Assembly: GCA_964462135.1 (NCBI GenBank)
Contig: CAYWWK010000011.1
Span: 1 to 58,370 of the forward strand
Origin: MGBC163016 sp964462135
GTDB taxonomy: Bacteria > Actinomycetota > Coriobacteriia > Coriobacteriales > Eggerthellaceae
Reading direction: 5' to 3'
Length of the DNA stretch: 58,370 nt
In this document: in pieces, positions 1 through 8,100 of the stretch
Layout of the letters: each line of letters opens with the position of its first letter
Numbering within the stretch: position 1 is the stretch's first letter
The notes under the pieces: generated by a model
The model's database searches: none
The model's input: only the letters and a program-made list of their open reading frames with translations
What the model was told of the DNA's origin: nothing
Made by a program: the position numbers and the translations under genes

Positions 1-41
1 AGTAATAGTGAAGCTAAATAGTGCCTCTGAACTGGTAATTC

Positions 42-1022
42 TCACTCCCACTCAACCGTGCCTACGGGCTTCGGCGTGAGGTCGTAGCACACGCGGCAGA
101 TACCTGGCACCTCGCGGGTGATGCGATCGCACATGCGCTTCAGAAGCGCCCAGTCAAGCTCGGGTACCTCGGCCGTCATCACATCCACGGTGTTGATGGC
201 TCGGATGATCGCTGGCCACTCATAGGCACGCACTCCATCGCGCACGCCAGTCGCACGCATATCGGGCACTACGGCGAAGTACTGCCACGCGCCCACGTTC
301 GCCGCTTCCATCTCCTCACGCACGATGGCATCAGCTTCACGCAAGGCCTCCAGACGGTCACGCGTGATGGCACCGAGGCAGCGCACGCCCAGACCCGGAC
401 CCGGGAACGGTTGGCGGTCAACCATGGCACCAGGAAGCCCCAGAGCACGCCCTACTTCGCGAACCTCATCTTTGTAGAGGAGTTTCACCGGCTCAACCAA
501 TTCGAACTCAAGATCCTCAGGCAAACCGCCCACATTGTGATGAGCCTTCACGCCGTCCTTCGACTCCAGGATATCAGGGTAGATGGTACCCTGGGCCAAG
601 AAATCAACCTCATCTCCCAGCTTGCGGGCCTCTTCCTCGAACACACGGATGAACTCCGCCCCGATGACCTTGCGCTTGGTTTCCGGTTCTTCGACACCTT
701 CCAGAAGCTTCAAGAATCGATCAGTCGCATCAACATAGACCAACGTGGCATCCATCTGGTTGCGGAAGACATCGACAACCTGTTCGCTTTCGCCCTTGCG
801 CATGAGACCATGGTTCACATGAACGCAGATCAGGTTCTCTCCGATAGCACGATCAATGAGTGCTGCGACCACCGAACTGTCAACGCCGCCTGAAAGCGCC
901 AGCAGCACCTTCCCCTCCCCCACCTGCTTGCGGATGGCGTCCACCTGCTCTTCAATGAATGCATTCGCAAGTTCAGAGGTGTTGATACGGGACATGGAAT
1001 CAGGTCGTACATCGGGGCTCAT
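42..1022 (-). CDS. guaA: GMP synthase, ATP-pyrophosphatase (synthetase) part only
   Basis: Converts XMP to GMP using ATP and ammonia in purine synthesis. The PP-loop motif SGGVDSS lies near the N-terminus and the protein ends in KPVGTVEWE, the usual C-terminus of the GuaA dimerisation domain. It is 326 aa from this start. Ordinary bacterial GuaA is over 500 aa because a glutamine amidotransferase domain precedes the synthetase, and that domain is absent here. An in-frame ATG at 1073 would add 17 residues, but a GGAG sits about 7 bases before the ATG at 1022, so I prefer that start. A separate amidotransferase subunit, as in archaea, would have to lie outside the window. rnhA is upstream on the same strand after about 190 bases. 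Confidence 0.88.
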   Translation of the reverse strand: MSPDVRPDSMSRINTSELANAFIEEQVDAIRKQVGEGKVLLALSGGVDSSVVAALIDRAIGENLICVHVNHGLMRKGESEQVVDVFRNQMDATLVYVDATDRFLKLLEGVEEPETKRKVIGAEFIRVFEEEARKLGDEVDFLAQGTIYPDILESKDGVKAHHNVGGLPEDLEFELVEPVKLLYKDEVREVGRALGLPGAMVDRQPFPGPGLGVRCLGAITRDRLEALREADAIVREEMEAANVGAWQYFAVVPDMRATGVRDGVRAYEWPAIIRAINTVDVMTAEVPELDWALLKRMCDRITREVPGICRVCYDLTPKPVGTVEWE

Positions 1023-1213
1023 GAACGTCTCCTCAAGATCGAAGGGCATGACGTGCCCAGCTTTCATTGACATGGAATTATAGCGTGGAAGAGTTGGGGC
1101 GGAATCGGTGACGCCTTCAAGCGGATTCAGATGCGATCAGGGCACCTTGCAACAAGAGCATGCAAAACAGAATCGAAGTCTCGCACGGTGAGGTCTTTCC
1201 GAGCCTGCAGCAT

Positions 1214-1711
1214 TCATCGTTTCGATGATTCAGAAGCAACGTAGCCTTCATCGACCTTGAGAGCGTTGCCATCAGCAGCAGCCGTGGCAAGCGCATCACA
1301 TCGCTCGTTTTCGACATGTCCCGCATGCCCTTTGATCCACGCGAAGGTAACCTCATGGCCCTCCATGGCTGCAAGCAGTTCCTCCCACAGGTCGCGATTG
1401 GCAACCGGCTCCTTCTTGGAATTCTTCCATCCTTTGCGCTTCCAAGAGGATATCCAGTCCTTGTTGAATGCATCAACCACATACTTCGAGTCCGTTTGCA
1501 CACGAACCCGACAGGGGTGCTTGAGCGCTTGGAACGCTCGGATCACACCCAGCAGTTCCATGCGATTGTTGGTAGTGAGCTTGAATCCTTCAGAAAGTTC
1601 GCGTTCATGAGTGTTGCCTCCAGCATCGGTGTAACGCAACAGCGCGCCGAAACCACCGTTGCCGGGGTTCCCGCGCGCTGAGCCGTCACTGAAGACGTAA
1701 ACGTCCTGCAA
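1214..1711 (-). CDS. rnhA: Ribonuclease HI
   Basis: Cytoplasmic RNase HI, degrading the RNA strand of RNA-DNA hybrids during replication and repair. At 165 aa it has the normal length. The catalytic set is visible: D9 in FSDGS, E52 in NNRME, D74 in QTDSK, H129 in WIKGHAGH and D139 in ERCDALA. The start is TTG, preceded by an AAGGATCAGG stretch. It follows hppA by about 20 bases on the same strand, so hppA-rnhA may be co-transcribed. Confidence 0.95.
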   Translation of the reverse strand: MQDVYVFSDGSARGNPGNGGFGALLRYTDAGGNTHERELSEGFKLTTNNRMELLGVIRAFQALKHPCRVRVQTDSKYVVDAFNKDWISSWKRKGWKNSKKEPVANRDLWEELLAAMEGHEVTFAWIKGHAGHVENERCDALATAAADGNALKVDEGYVASESSKR

Positions 1712-1732
1712 ATCGAACCTGATCCTTGCGGC

Positions 1733-3871
1733 TTAGAGCAGGGACTGGATCATGATGAACAGCGGACTGAAGGTCAGAGACACGATGGTCATCAGGTTGA
1801 TGAGGATGTTCATGGAAGGACCAGAGGTATCCTTGAACGGATCGCCCACCGTATCACCCACGACAGCCGCTTTGTGAGCCTCGGAGCCTTTGCCACCGAA
1901 ATAACCCTGTTCGATGTACTTCTTCGCATTGTCCCACGCACCACCAGCATTGGACATGAAGATAGCCATCAGCATGCCGGTGGCCACCGCCCCTGCCAAG
2001 AAGCCGCCGAGCATGGCAGGATCGATGCAACCGATGACGATGGGCACCACGATGGAGATGATGCCCGGAGCCATCATCTCATGCAAAGCTGAGGTGGTGG
2101 AGATGCCCACGCACTTGTCATATTCAGGCTGTGCCTTGTATTCCATGATGCCAGGGATCTCGCGGAACTGGCGACGAACCTCTTCCACCATGGCATGGGC
2201 CGCTCGTGAAACCGCACCCATGGTAAGGGCTGCGAACATGAAGGGCATCATGGCACCGACGAAGATGCCTGCCACGATCAGCGGATCAGTAAGAGAGAGC
2301 TCAAACGAGGGGATGTAGTTGTGCATGGTGGCCTGATAGGATACGAACAGCGAAATGGCGGAAAGGCCAGCGCTGGAAATGGCGAAGCCCTTCGCGATGG
2401 CAGCCGTGGTATTGCCCACTGCATCCAACGCGTCGGTGCGATCGCGCACCTCTTCGGGAAGCCCTGCCATCTCAGCGATGCCGCCCGCGTTGTCAGCCAC
2501 TGGACCATAGGCGTCCACGCCGATGGTGATGGCGGTGTTGGATAGCATGCCCGTGGCAGCAAGACCGACGCCGAAGAGTCCTACGGCAATGGCGTTGTCA
2601 GTAGCAGCTTCAGGGAAGGCCATGTTCCCGAAGAAGAAAGCGCCGATGATAGCCAAGGCTACCAAGCAGATGGGTGCTATGGTTGAGAGCATGCCCGTGC
2701 CCAAGCCCTCGATGATGACCGTGGCAGCTCCTGTCTCAGCTGCCTCGGCAATCTTATGGACTGGCTTGTACTTGTAAGAACAGAAGTACTCAGTGATCTT
2801 GCAGATGGCAAGGCCCGCGATGAGGCCGCAGAGCACGCTGCCGAACAGCCACAGCGGCTGCGCCTCCACAGCCATGCCATTCCAAATGAAGAAGATGCAG
2901 AGGATGACGAGAATCTCAAGCCCTGCCGCCACGTAGGTACCGCGGTTCAGAGCCTTGTGCAGATCAGCTCCCTCCTTGGTGCGCACGGCGAACAGGCCGA
3001 TGATGGAGGTGATGATGCCACAGGCCGCAATGACCACGGGCACAACGATAGCCCAGATGAGGTCGGCGCCCACAAAGTACCCACCAAGTGCGCCAAACGT
3101 GATGGCCAGGATGGTGGGAGCCAGAATGGAGCCGGTGTAACTCTCGAAGAGGTCAGCACCCATGCCAGCCACATCACCCACGTTGTCGCCCACGTTGTCA
3201 GCAATGGTGGCCGGATTGCGCGGATCGTCCTCAGGAATGCCCGCTTCCACCTTGCCTACCAGGTCGGCGCCCACATCGGCCGCCTTGGTGTAGATGCCGC
3301 CACCTACACGGGCGAAGAGAGCCACTGCGGAAGCACCGGTGGCAAAGCCCTCGACCATGCCAATGTGTTCGTGGGCCAAGTGCATGACCTCACCGGTGAT
3401 GTCCACACCAGAGATGCCGCTGAACACCAGAAGCACCAGCCAGAGCGAAAGCCCCAGAAGGGCGAATGAAGCCACGCAAAGCCCCATGGTCAGACCACTT
3501 CGGAAGCTTACCGTGAGCGCCTTGGCCACGCTGGTCTCAGCAGCATAGGCCGTGCGCGTGTTCGCACGCGTTGCCACGTGCATGCCCACGTACCCGGCAG
3601 CTGCAGAGAGAACGCCGCCTGTGATGAATGCCAGAGCCGTCACCCATGAGAGCGCCACCGCCATCACGATGGCCACGACCACCATGAAGATGATGAGCAA
3701 CTTGTACTCGCTCATGAGGAACGCCTTTGCTCCTTGCTGGATCTTCACTGAGATGGAGTTCATCTTCTCCGATCCCGGATCCTGCCTCAGGACCCAGCTA
3801 CCCAGATACGCCGCGAAGATGATTCCGATCACGGCGCAGATAGGAGCCATCCACGCTATTGCCGTCGTCAC
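1733..3871 (-). CDS. hppA: Membrane-bound ion-pumping pyrophosphatase (K+-dependent type)
   Basis: Integral membrane pump that hydrolyses inorganic pyrophosphate and moves H+ and/or Na+ across the cytoplasmic membrane. The protein has many hydrophobic segments and the family's PPi-binding signatures, DVGADLVGKVE and DNVGDNVGDVAG. The sequence GNTTAAIAKGFAI carries Ala where K+-independent pumps have Lys (NTTKA), so I place it in the K+-dependent group, which includes Na+ pumps; ion specificity cannot be settled here. A TTG at 3919 would add 16 residues, but AAAGGA lies well placed before the GTG at 3871, giving 712 aa. In fermenting anaerobes such a pump conserves energy from biosynthetic PPi. 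Confidence 0.95.
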   Translation of the reverse strand: MTTAIAWMAPICAVIGIIFAAYLGSWVLRQDPGSEKMNSISVKIQQGAKAFLMSEYKLLIIFMVVVAIVMAVALSWVTALAFITGGVLSAAAGYVGMHVATRANTRTAYAAETSVAKALTVSFRSGLTMGLCVASFALLGLSLWLVLLVFSGISGVDITGEVMHLAHEHIGMVEGFATGASAVALFARVGGGIYTKAADVGADLVGKVEAGIPEDDPRNPATIADNVGDNVGDVAGMGADLFESYTGSILAPTILAITFGALGGYFVGADLIWAIVVPVVIAACGIITSIIGLFAVRTKEGADLHKALNRGTYVAAGLEILVILCIFFIWNGMAVEAQPLWLFGSVLCGLIAGLAICKITEYFCSYKYKPVHKIAEAAETGAATVIIEGLGTGMLSTIAPICLVALAIIGAFFFGNMAFPEAATDNAIAVGLFGVGLAATGMLSNTAITIGVDAYGPVADNAGGIAEMAGLPEEVRDRTDALDAVGNTTAAIAKGFAISSAGLSAISLFVSYQATMHNYIPSFELSLTDPLIVAGIFVGAMMPFMFAALTMGAVSRAAHAMVEEVRRQFREIPGIMEYKAQPEYDKCVGISTTSALHEMMAPGIISIVVPIVIGCIDPAMLGGFLAGAVATGMLMAIFMSNAGGAWDNAKKYIEQGYFGGKGSEAHKAAVVGDTVGDPFKDTSGPSMNILINLMTIVSLTFSPLFIMIQSLL

Positions 3872-4147
3872 TTTCTTCCATCCTTTCTTGAAAATGCCAG
3901 TTAGGACGATTGTACTCAAGCGCGTGGGAAAAGCACCGGGATCATCGGCTTAATAGGCATACGGAACCGGGCAAAGGGCACGACAGTAACTGGACGCAAC
4001 GGTAAGATGTGGGACTGACGACTTTGCAACATGGCAGATCAGGGGACGTTTCTGTGTTCAAGCCGCAGCGTGTCTGCGCTGCGAATGCGCGAACAGCAGG
4101 CTACGTTCCCAATGCCCCATATCTTTTCCACGAAACCCCGCTCGTGG
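3872..4147. other. Intergenic region between the nuclease cassette and hppA
   Basis: About 275 bases without a convincing gene. A small perfect hairpin (7-bp arms, 4064-4070 with 4077-4083) lies downstream of the GIY-YIG gene and has no T-run. On the minus strand a TACAAT about 40 bases before the preferred hppA start could be its -10 element, without a good -35. Confidence 0.4.
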
Positions 4148-4990
4148 TTAATTCGCGTTGTAGCCGAATTCGCGCGTGCGCAAAACCTTCTTCCAGTAGG
4201 ATTCGCGCTCCAAGATGCGCAGGTCATCCACCCGTGCGTTGAAGTTCTCAATGATCGAGTATTGGAAATTATCCTTCACATAATCAAATCCCTTTTCATC
4301 GACCAGCTCGCACAGCTCCTTATTGCCGCCATGTCCATTGTCTGCATACGCCTTCCATCTCTGCAGCAGCATACCGTTCTCGCTTGTCGCAGATCCGACA
4401 TACAGCTTGCCGGTCGCGGTATCGGTCAACACGTAAACAGCCTTCTGGTTCTCCAAGGCGGCTTTCCAGTCGCTCCTGCCAGAATCGATGATGCGCCGAA
4501 GCATCGGATAGCTGAGACACACATTGTCGTATCCGGGGAAGTCATCATCGTCGAATACATCAGGGAGCACTTGGGTGACCTCAAGTTCGTCTGCTATGGA
4601 GTCGTACATGCGGTCCTGCCCTTGATGGTATTTGTGGTAGCGCACGACCACACGCCCAAAGAACTCCGACACCCGCTCCAGCTCCTCGCCCTCGAAGCTG
4701 ATGCCGTCCTGCACATCCAGATCACGTGTCACTTCCTTCACCGTCGTAAGAAGCCACATGTCTCCCTCGATACGCACCAGGCATATAGCAAGCTGCCCCA
4801 CATGGAAATACTTCCTTTTCTTGTTCCAGAACAGCCACTGGTTGTTCAAGACATCCGGGTCGGACTTGAACAGATCAATCGGATTCTCATAGCCGTTCCA
4901 GATGTTGAACTTCACCTTTGCACGGCTTCGTTCATCATCGGTCAGATGGAGCAAGTCCTGCAAGAGTATCTTCTTTGATGTTTCCTTCAT
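4148..4990 (-). CDS. GIY-YIG nuclease domain protein (nuclease cassette, gene 3)
   Basis: A 280-aa protein with a charged, unrecognised N-terminal part (residues 1 to about 180) and a C-terminal GIY-YIG-type domain from about residue 184. The first motif reads VYVL and the second LYVGSA, followed by the helix with QRWKAY and the ILERESYW segment that supplies the metal-binding Glu. GIY-YIG domains cut DNA in repair, mobile introns, restriction and phage systems. The ATG at 4990 overlaps the stop of the preceding gene (TGATG on the minus strand), indicating translational coupling; an upstream ATG at 5011 is possible. The substrate is unknown. It is the last gene of a three-nuclease cassette. 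Confidence 0.75.
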   Translation of the reverse strand: MKETSKKILLQDLLHLTDDERSRAKVKFNIWNGYENPIDLFKSDPDVLNNQWLFWNKKRKYFHVGQLAICLVRIEGDMWLLTTVKEVTRDLDVQDGISFEGEELERVSEFFGRVVVRYHKYHQGQDRMYDSIADELEVTQVLPDVFDDDDFPGYDNVCLSYPMLRRIIDSGRSDWKAALENQKAVYVLTDTATGKLYVGSATSENGMLLQRWKAYADNGHGGNKELCELVDEKGFDYVKDNFQYSIIENFNARVDDLRILERESYWKKVLRTREFGYNAN

Positions 4991-6156
4991 CACGTGAACC
5001 TCTCGAACCATTCAGGTTTTTCAGTATGCACCGGTATGATCTCGCCCGGCTTGACCGCTTCTATAAGTCGCTCCAACGCTGCCGCATCGGCATGACCGCT
5101 TGTATGCAAATCCACGATGCGCAGTCCAAGCGATTCCATATTCTTCAGAAATGCCTTGGTATATGGATCCTCCTTATAACCGCTCCAAAGGCTATAGATC
5201 AGCAACCCATTCTCAAAATCCATTTCTCTGGCAAGCTTCCCTAAGTACGCGGCCATAGAGGGACGAACCATCATAATGAACTTCTGACGGGCGATTCCTG
5301 CTCTACCTATCTTGGATTCGGAAAACCGTTGAAGGATCTCATAATCGCGTTTGGCCGGGCGCGCAAGGAATACCTTGACCTCAGGGAATGCGGGGTTGGG
5401 TATATTGCCCCCGATGCCTGAGGTGATAGAGGCTGTATAGGTGTCTTCAAGGAATATGCGCCCCGTTCGCTTCGCTGCCCGAAACAGTGTCACTATGCGA
5501 TCGATGTTAGTTGAGGCCATGTTGACGAACACGGGCACATCGCCAGCGTCGCGAATCAGTTCCACTGCTTCGCGTTCCAAATCTGCCTCCGTGTGTGTCA
5601 TCACATGGGTACCGGAAAGCGTCGTTCCTTCAGTGATCAGCTTGTCGACCTGCGGTAATAGCGAAAGCAGGTGGTTATAGCTTTTTCTCCCGTTCGCCCT
5701 GAAATCACCGGTATAGAGAACCCTCTCACCATCGCACTCAAGCAAGAACATATAAGAATCAAAGGCGGAGTGATCGCAAAGGTATGGTACAACCTCGATA
5801 TCACCGATGCCAAACCGTTCGTTCGGCTTGAAGGTTCGGATGTTCCTTCGCACCTTCTCGCCTGAGTATACTCTCTGTGCTTGGTAGACAGCAAAAGCCT
5901 TCTCACCCATATAGATCGGAATGTCAGCCAGTACAGCCTCAAGCAACCCGACGTGATCACCATGATAGTGAGAGATCAACACGGCGCTGCAATTCGGTGC
6001 ACCACAAAATAAGCCATCCAATTCAGGCGCGACAGGCATGCGCTCACCAAGTTCGTTTCCCACATCCAAGATGATGCGTATGCACCCGGATACGACCTCT
6101 ACGATGGAGCCTCCTATCTGATGGGCACCTCTGATTACGTTCACATCCATCTTCAA
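4990..6156 (-). CDS. MBL-fold beta-CASP nuclease, RNase J-like (nuclease cassette, gene 2)
   Basis: A 388-aa metallo-beta-lactamase-fold protein. The zinc motif SHYHGDH gives H63, H65, D67 and H68; further ligands are H129 (CDHSAFDS) and D151 (YTGDFR). Near the C-terminus LHTSGHA and IPVHTE match the late motifs of RNase J/CPSF-type beta-CASP nucleases. It is much shorter than RNase J (about 550 aa) and lacks that enzyme's C-terminal extension, so it is probably an accessory RNA or DNA nuclease and not the housekeeping enzyme. Its start overlaps the stop of the upstream PD-(D/E)XK gene by 4 bases. Local G+C is low: 25 of 60 bases in 5161-5220. Confidence 0.8.
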   Translation of the reverse strand: MKMDVNVIRGAHQIGGSIVEVVSGCIRIILDVGNELGERMPVAPELDGLFCGAPNCSAVLISHYHGDHVGLLEAVLADIPIYMGEKAFAVYQAQRVYSGEKVRRNIRTFKPNERFGIGDIEVVPYLCDHSAFDSYMFLLECDGERVLYTGDFRANGRKSYNHLLSLLPQVDKLITEGTTLSGTHVMTHTEADLEREAVELIRDAGDVPVFVNMASTNIDRIVTLFRAAKRTGRIFLEDTYTASITSGIGGNIPNPAFPEVKVFLARPAKRDYEILQRFSESKIGRAGIARQKFIMMVRPSMAAYLGKLAREMDFENGLLIYSLWSGYKEDPYTKAFLKNMESLGLRIVDLHTSGHADAAALERLIEAVKPGEIIPVHTEKPEWFERFT

Positions 6157-6860
6157 CCCGCAAATATCTTGTAAGGCTTCATCTTGCTCACGTAATAGAT
6201 TCCACCCGTCATCTTCTCGATAAGCTCATCCAAATGGGGCATATCCTGTTCCATGCTCCTTTGCTGGTAGCCGCCTTCAAACACAAGCGGACAAGCTTTG
6301 ACCTCTTTTGGCTCGCCTCCAAGCTCGTCTTTGAAGTCATCAATGAGTTTCTCTTGATCAACCGTCTTCAGATAGGTGTAACCTTCAAGCACGCAGCGCA
6401 GCATAGTCTCATAGCTGTCCTCGTCCTTCAGCTCCAAGATCAAAAGCTCATCGCCGTTATAGCCAAGCAGGTCGATCTTCCCTGCGAAGTCATCCCACTT
6501 ATCCTTCAAGGGTGTCTGGTAATCGATGATACGCATCGTCGTACCAGCATCATCGCCCATTTTTGATTGGTTGAACAATTCGATGGCGATGCGCTCTTCG
6601 TTGCGACACGACGCATCACGCTCAGTTTCACCAGAATGATGCCGGTTATAAGAACCATGTATGCGCGTGATCCGAGGCATCTCATTGAACCTATCCAAGT
6701 TTGCGAGACACCATTCAGCGACGACTTCGGTATATAACTCGTTCGTGTCAGTCGTTCTACCTCTGTAATTCACGAAACGCTGTTTATAGAAGATGCCGAT
6801 GCCGTCACTGGCTCTATCGCATTTCTTCAGGATCTCGCTTCTTGTGTATCCATTGGCCAT
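6153..6860 (-). CDS. PD-(D/E)XK nuclease-like protein (nuclease cassette, gene 1)
   Basis: I do not recognise this 235-aa protein as a named family. It contains a plausible PD-(D/E)XK core: a helix with E89 and E94 (RNEERIAIEL), then D130 in GKIDLLGYNGD, and E143-x-K145 in LLILELK, the expected acid - strand - ExK spacing. Such folds occur in restriction enzymes, Cas4/RecB nucleases and phage-related proteins. The start at 6860 has AGAGG about 7 bases upstream; a longer start at 6905 is possible but lacks this. It opens the three-gene cassette and overlaps the next gene by 4 bases. Confidence 0.6.
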   Translation of the reverse strand: MANGYTRSEILKKCDRASDGIGIFYKQRFVNYRGRTTDTNELYTEVVAEWCLANLDRFNEMPRITRIHGSYNRHHSGETERDASCRNEERIAIELFNQSKMGDDAGTTMRIIDYQTPLKDKWDDFAGKIDLLGYNGDELLILELKDEDSYETMLRCVLEGYTYLKTVDQEKLIDDFKDELGGEPKEVKACPLVFEGGYQQRSMEQDMPHLDELIEKMTGGIYYVSKMKPYKIFAG

Positions 6861-7167
6861 TCTCGTCCTCTCATAAGGCAATGATACCTTGCATCCCGGG
6901 AACACAACGGACCTCTTGAGCGAGGTGGTCTGCCATGCTTTGACAAATTACCGACATCCTCGCGGCAAGCCGCACGCAGAAGAGTGTGGGGAGCACCCGC
7001 AGGGGGTTGAAGCCGATTCAGCAGGGCAAGAAACCCAAGATATACACCATCATGGGTTTCGCCAGCCCGATGCCAAGGCGAGACTCCTCTGCGGGTGCGA
7101 CCAACAGGACAACCTGCAATTTGGGACATTCCCTTTACACGAAGGCGAGACCCTCCTGCCGTACTCA
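6861..7167. other. Structured intergenic region upstream of the nuclease cassette
   Basis: About 307 bases between ribF and the cassette. No convincing gene, but it is rich in inverted repeats. A long pair (6993-7006 with 7085-7098, 14 bp including two G-U) encloses a second hairpin (7030-7037 with 7053-7060, 8 bp perfect, extended by 7025-7027 with 7061-7063). A small hairpin lies near 6912-6928. There is no T-run, so this is not a plain intrinsic terminator. It may be a leader RNA, a small RNA or an operator region for the cassette. I could not match it to a known RNA family. Confidence 0.45.
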
Positions 7168-8100
7168 TCATTGTTCCAAGGGGAGTTTGCACGTTTCAAC
7201 GATGTCGGCATTTATCTGTTCTGCAAGCTGATGCGCATCATCGAACTTGATCATGGGACGGAGATGGCGAACGAACTGAAGAGTGAGCTCCTTTGCGTAT
7301 ATCTCATCGGAAAAATCAAGAAGATGAGCCTCTATCGTATGCGTCTTGACGCCTTCGAAGGTCACAGGAACCCCCACGGAGATGGCAGCCCGATAGCGCT
7401 TCCCATCAACAATCCCATAGCCCGCATAAACCCCATCCTGGGGAATGAGCAATTCAGGAGCAACCGAGAGATTGGCCGTGGCTATACCCATTTCCCTGCC
7501 CACCTGACGTCCCTGCACCACGGTCCCGGTCAAGGAATGTGGCCTGCCAAGCAGACGCGCCGCCTCTTCGACATCGCCTGCAGCCACCAGCTTGCGAATG
7601 CGACTTGAGGTCACAGACTCCCCTTCCAACTCAAGCAGTGGAATACCCTGCACCTCCATTCCATGGTGCCGGCCCCACGCCTTCAGCATTCCCACATCTC
7701 CCGATGCCCGATGACCGAACCGGAAATCCTCACCTACGAAGAGGGCCCGTGGTGCCCCTTTCGCAAACAGCTCGTCCAGAAAGGCTTCGGGCTCACAAGA
7801 GGCGACATCCTGATCAAAGGGGATGACAGCCACCCTGTCCACACCCGCGGCAGCAAGGCTTCGCAAGCGCTCCTCATTGGTCATCACCTTTCTCAAGCTT
7901 CCTGATGAGAACAGCTCATCGGGATCCTTGTCGAAGGTGATGACCACGGATGAGCCGCCATGCCTTCGCGCATCTTCCCTGACTTGGCCCAGAAGCCGGA
8001 CATGTCCTTGATGGACACCATCGAAAACACCGAAGGCGCAGGCTGCCCCCTTGAAATCGGCCACTTCGGTTTCCAGGGAAGAAGAGTCAGATAGAACCAC
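7168..8100 (-). CDS. ribF: Bifunctional riboflavin kinase / FAD synthetase
   Basis: Phosphorylates riboflavin to FMN and adenylates FMN to FAD. The N-terminal nucleotidyltransferase domain shows GVFDGVHQGH, the HxGH-like adenylylation motif, and the S-S-R-I-R segment (TSSRIRKLV). The C-terminal kinase domain begins near GRPHSLTGTVVQG and includes GIATANL, where the family usually reads PTAN. I chose the GTG at 8100 (310 aa) because CGGAG lies 7 bases upstream and it overlaps the end of truB by only 14 bases; a longer start at 8154 would overlap further. It is last in the rimP-to-ribF cluster. Confidence 0.93.
   Translation of the reverse strand: MVLSDSSSLETEVADFKGAACAFGVFDGVHQGHVRLLGQVREDARRHGGSSVVITFDKDPDELFSSGSLRKVMTNEERLRSLAAAGVDRVAVIPFDQDVASCEPEAFLDELFAKGAPRALFVGEDFRFGHRASGDVGMLKAWGRHHGMEVQGIPLLELEGESVTSSRIRKLVAAGDVEEAARLLGRPHSLTGTVVQGRQVGREMGIATANLSVAPELLIPQDGVYAGYGIVDGKRYRAAISVGVPVTFEGVKTHTIEAHLLDFSDEIYAKELTLQFVRHLRPMIKFDDAHQLAEQINADIVETCKLPLEQ

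Noticed and set aside
2756..3469. Long open frame on the plus strand opposite hppA
   Set aside because: It is antisense to a clearly conserved membrane protein, has no recognisable domain and low-complexity His/Asp/Glu composition. It is a by-product of codon bias.
4031..4978. Plus-strand open frame opposite the GIY-YIG gene
   Set aside because: The minus-strand protein has a recognisable domain and coupled start, while the plus-strand translation resembles nothing.
6827..7192. Minus-strand open frame covering the region before the nuclease cassette
   Set aside because: Pro/Arg/Gly-rich translation with no family resemblance, overlapping the inverted repeats and the cassette start.
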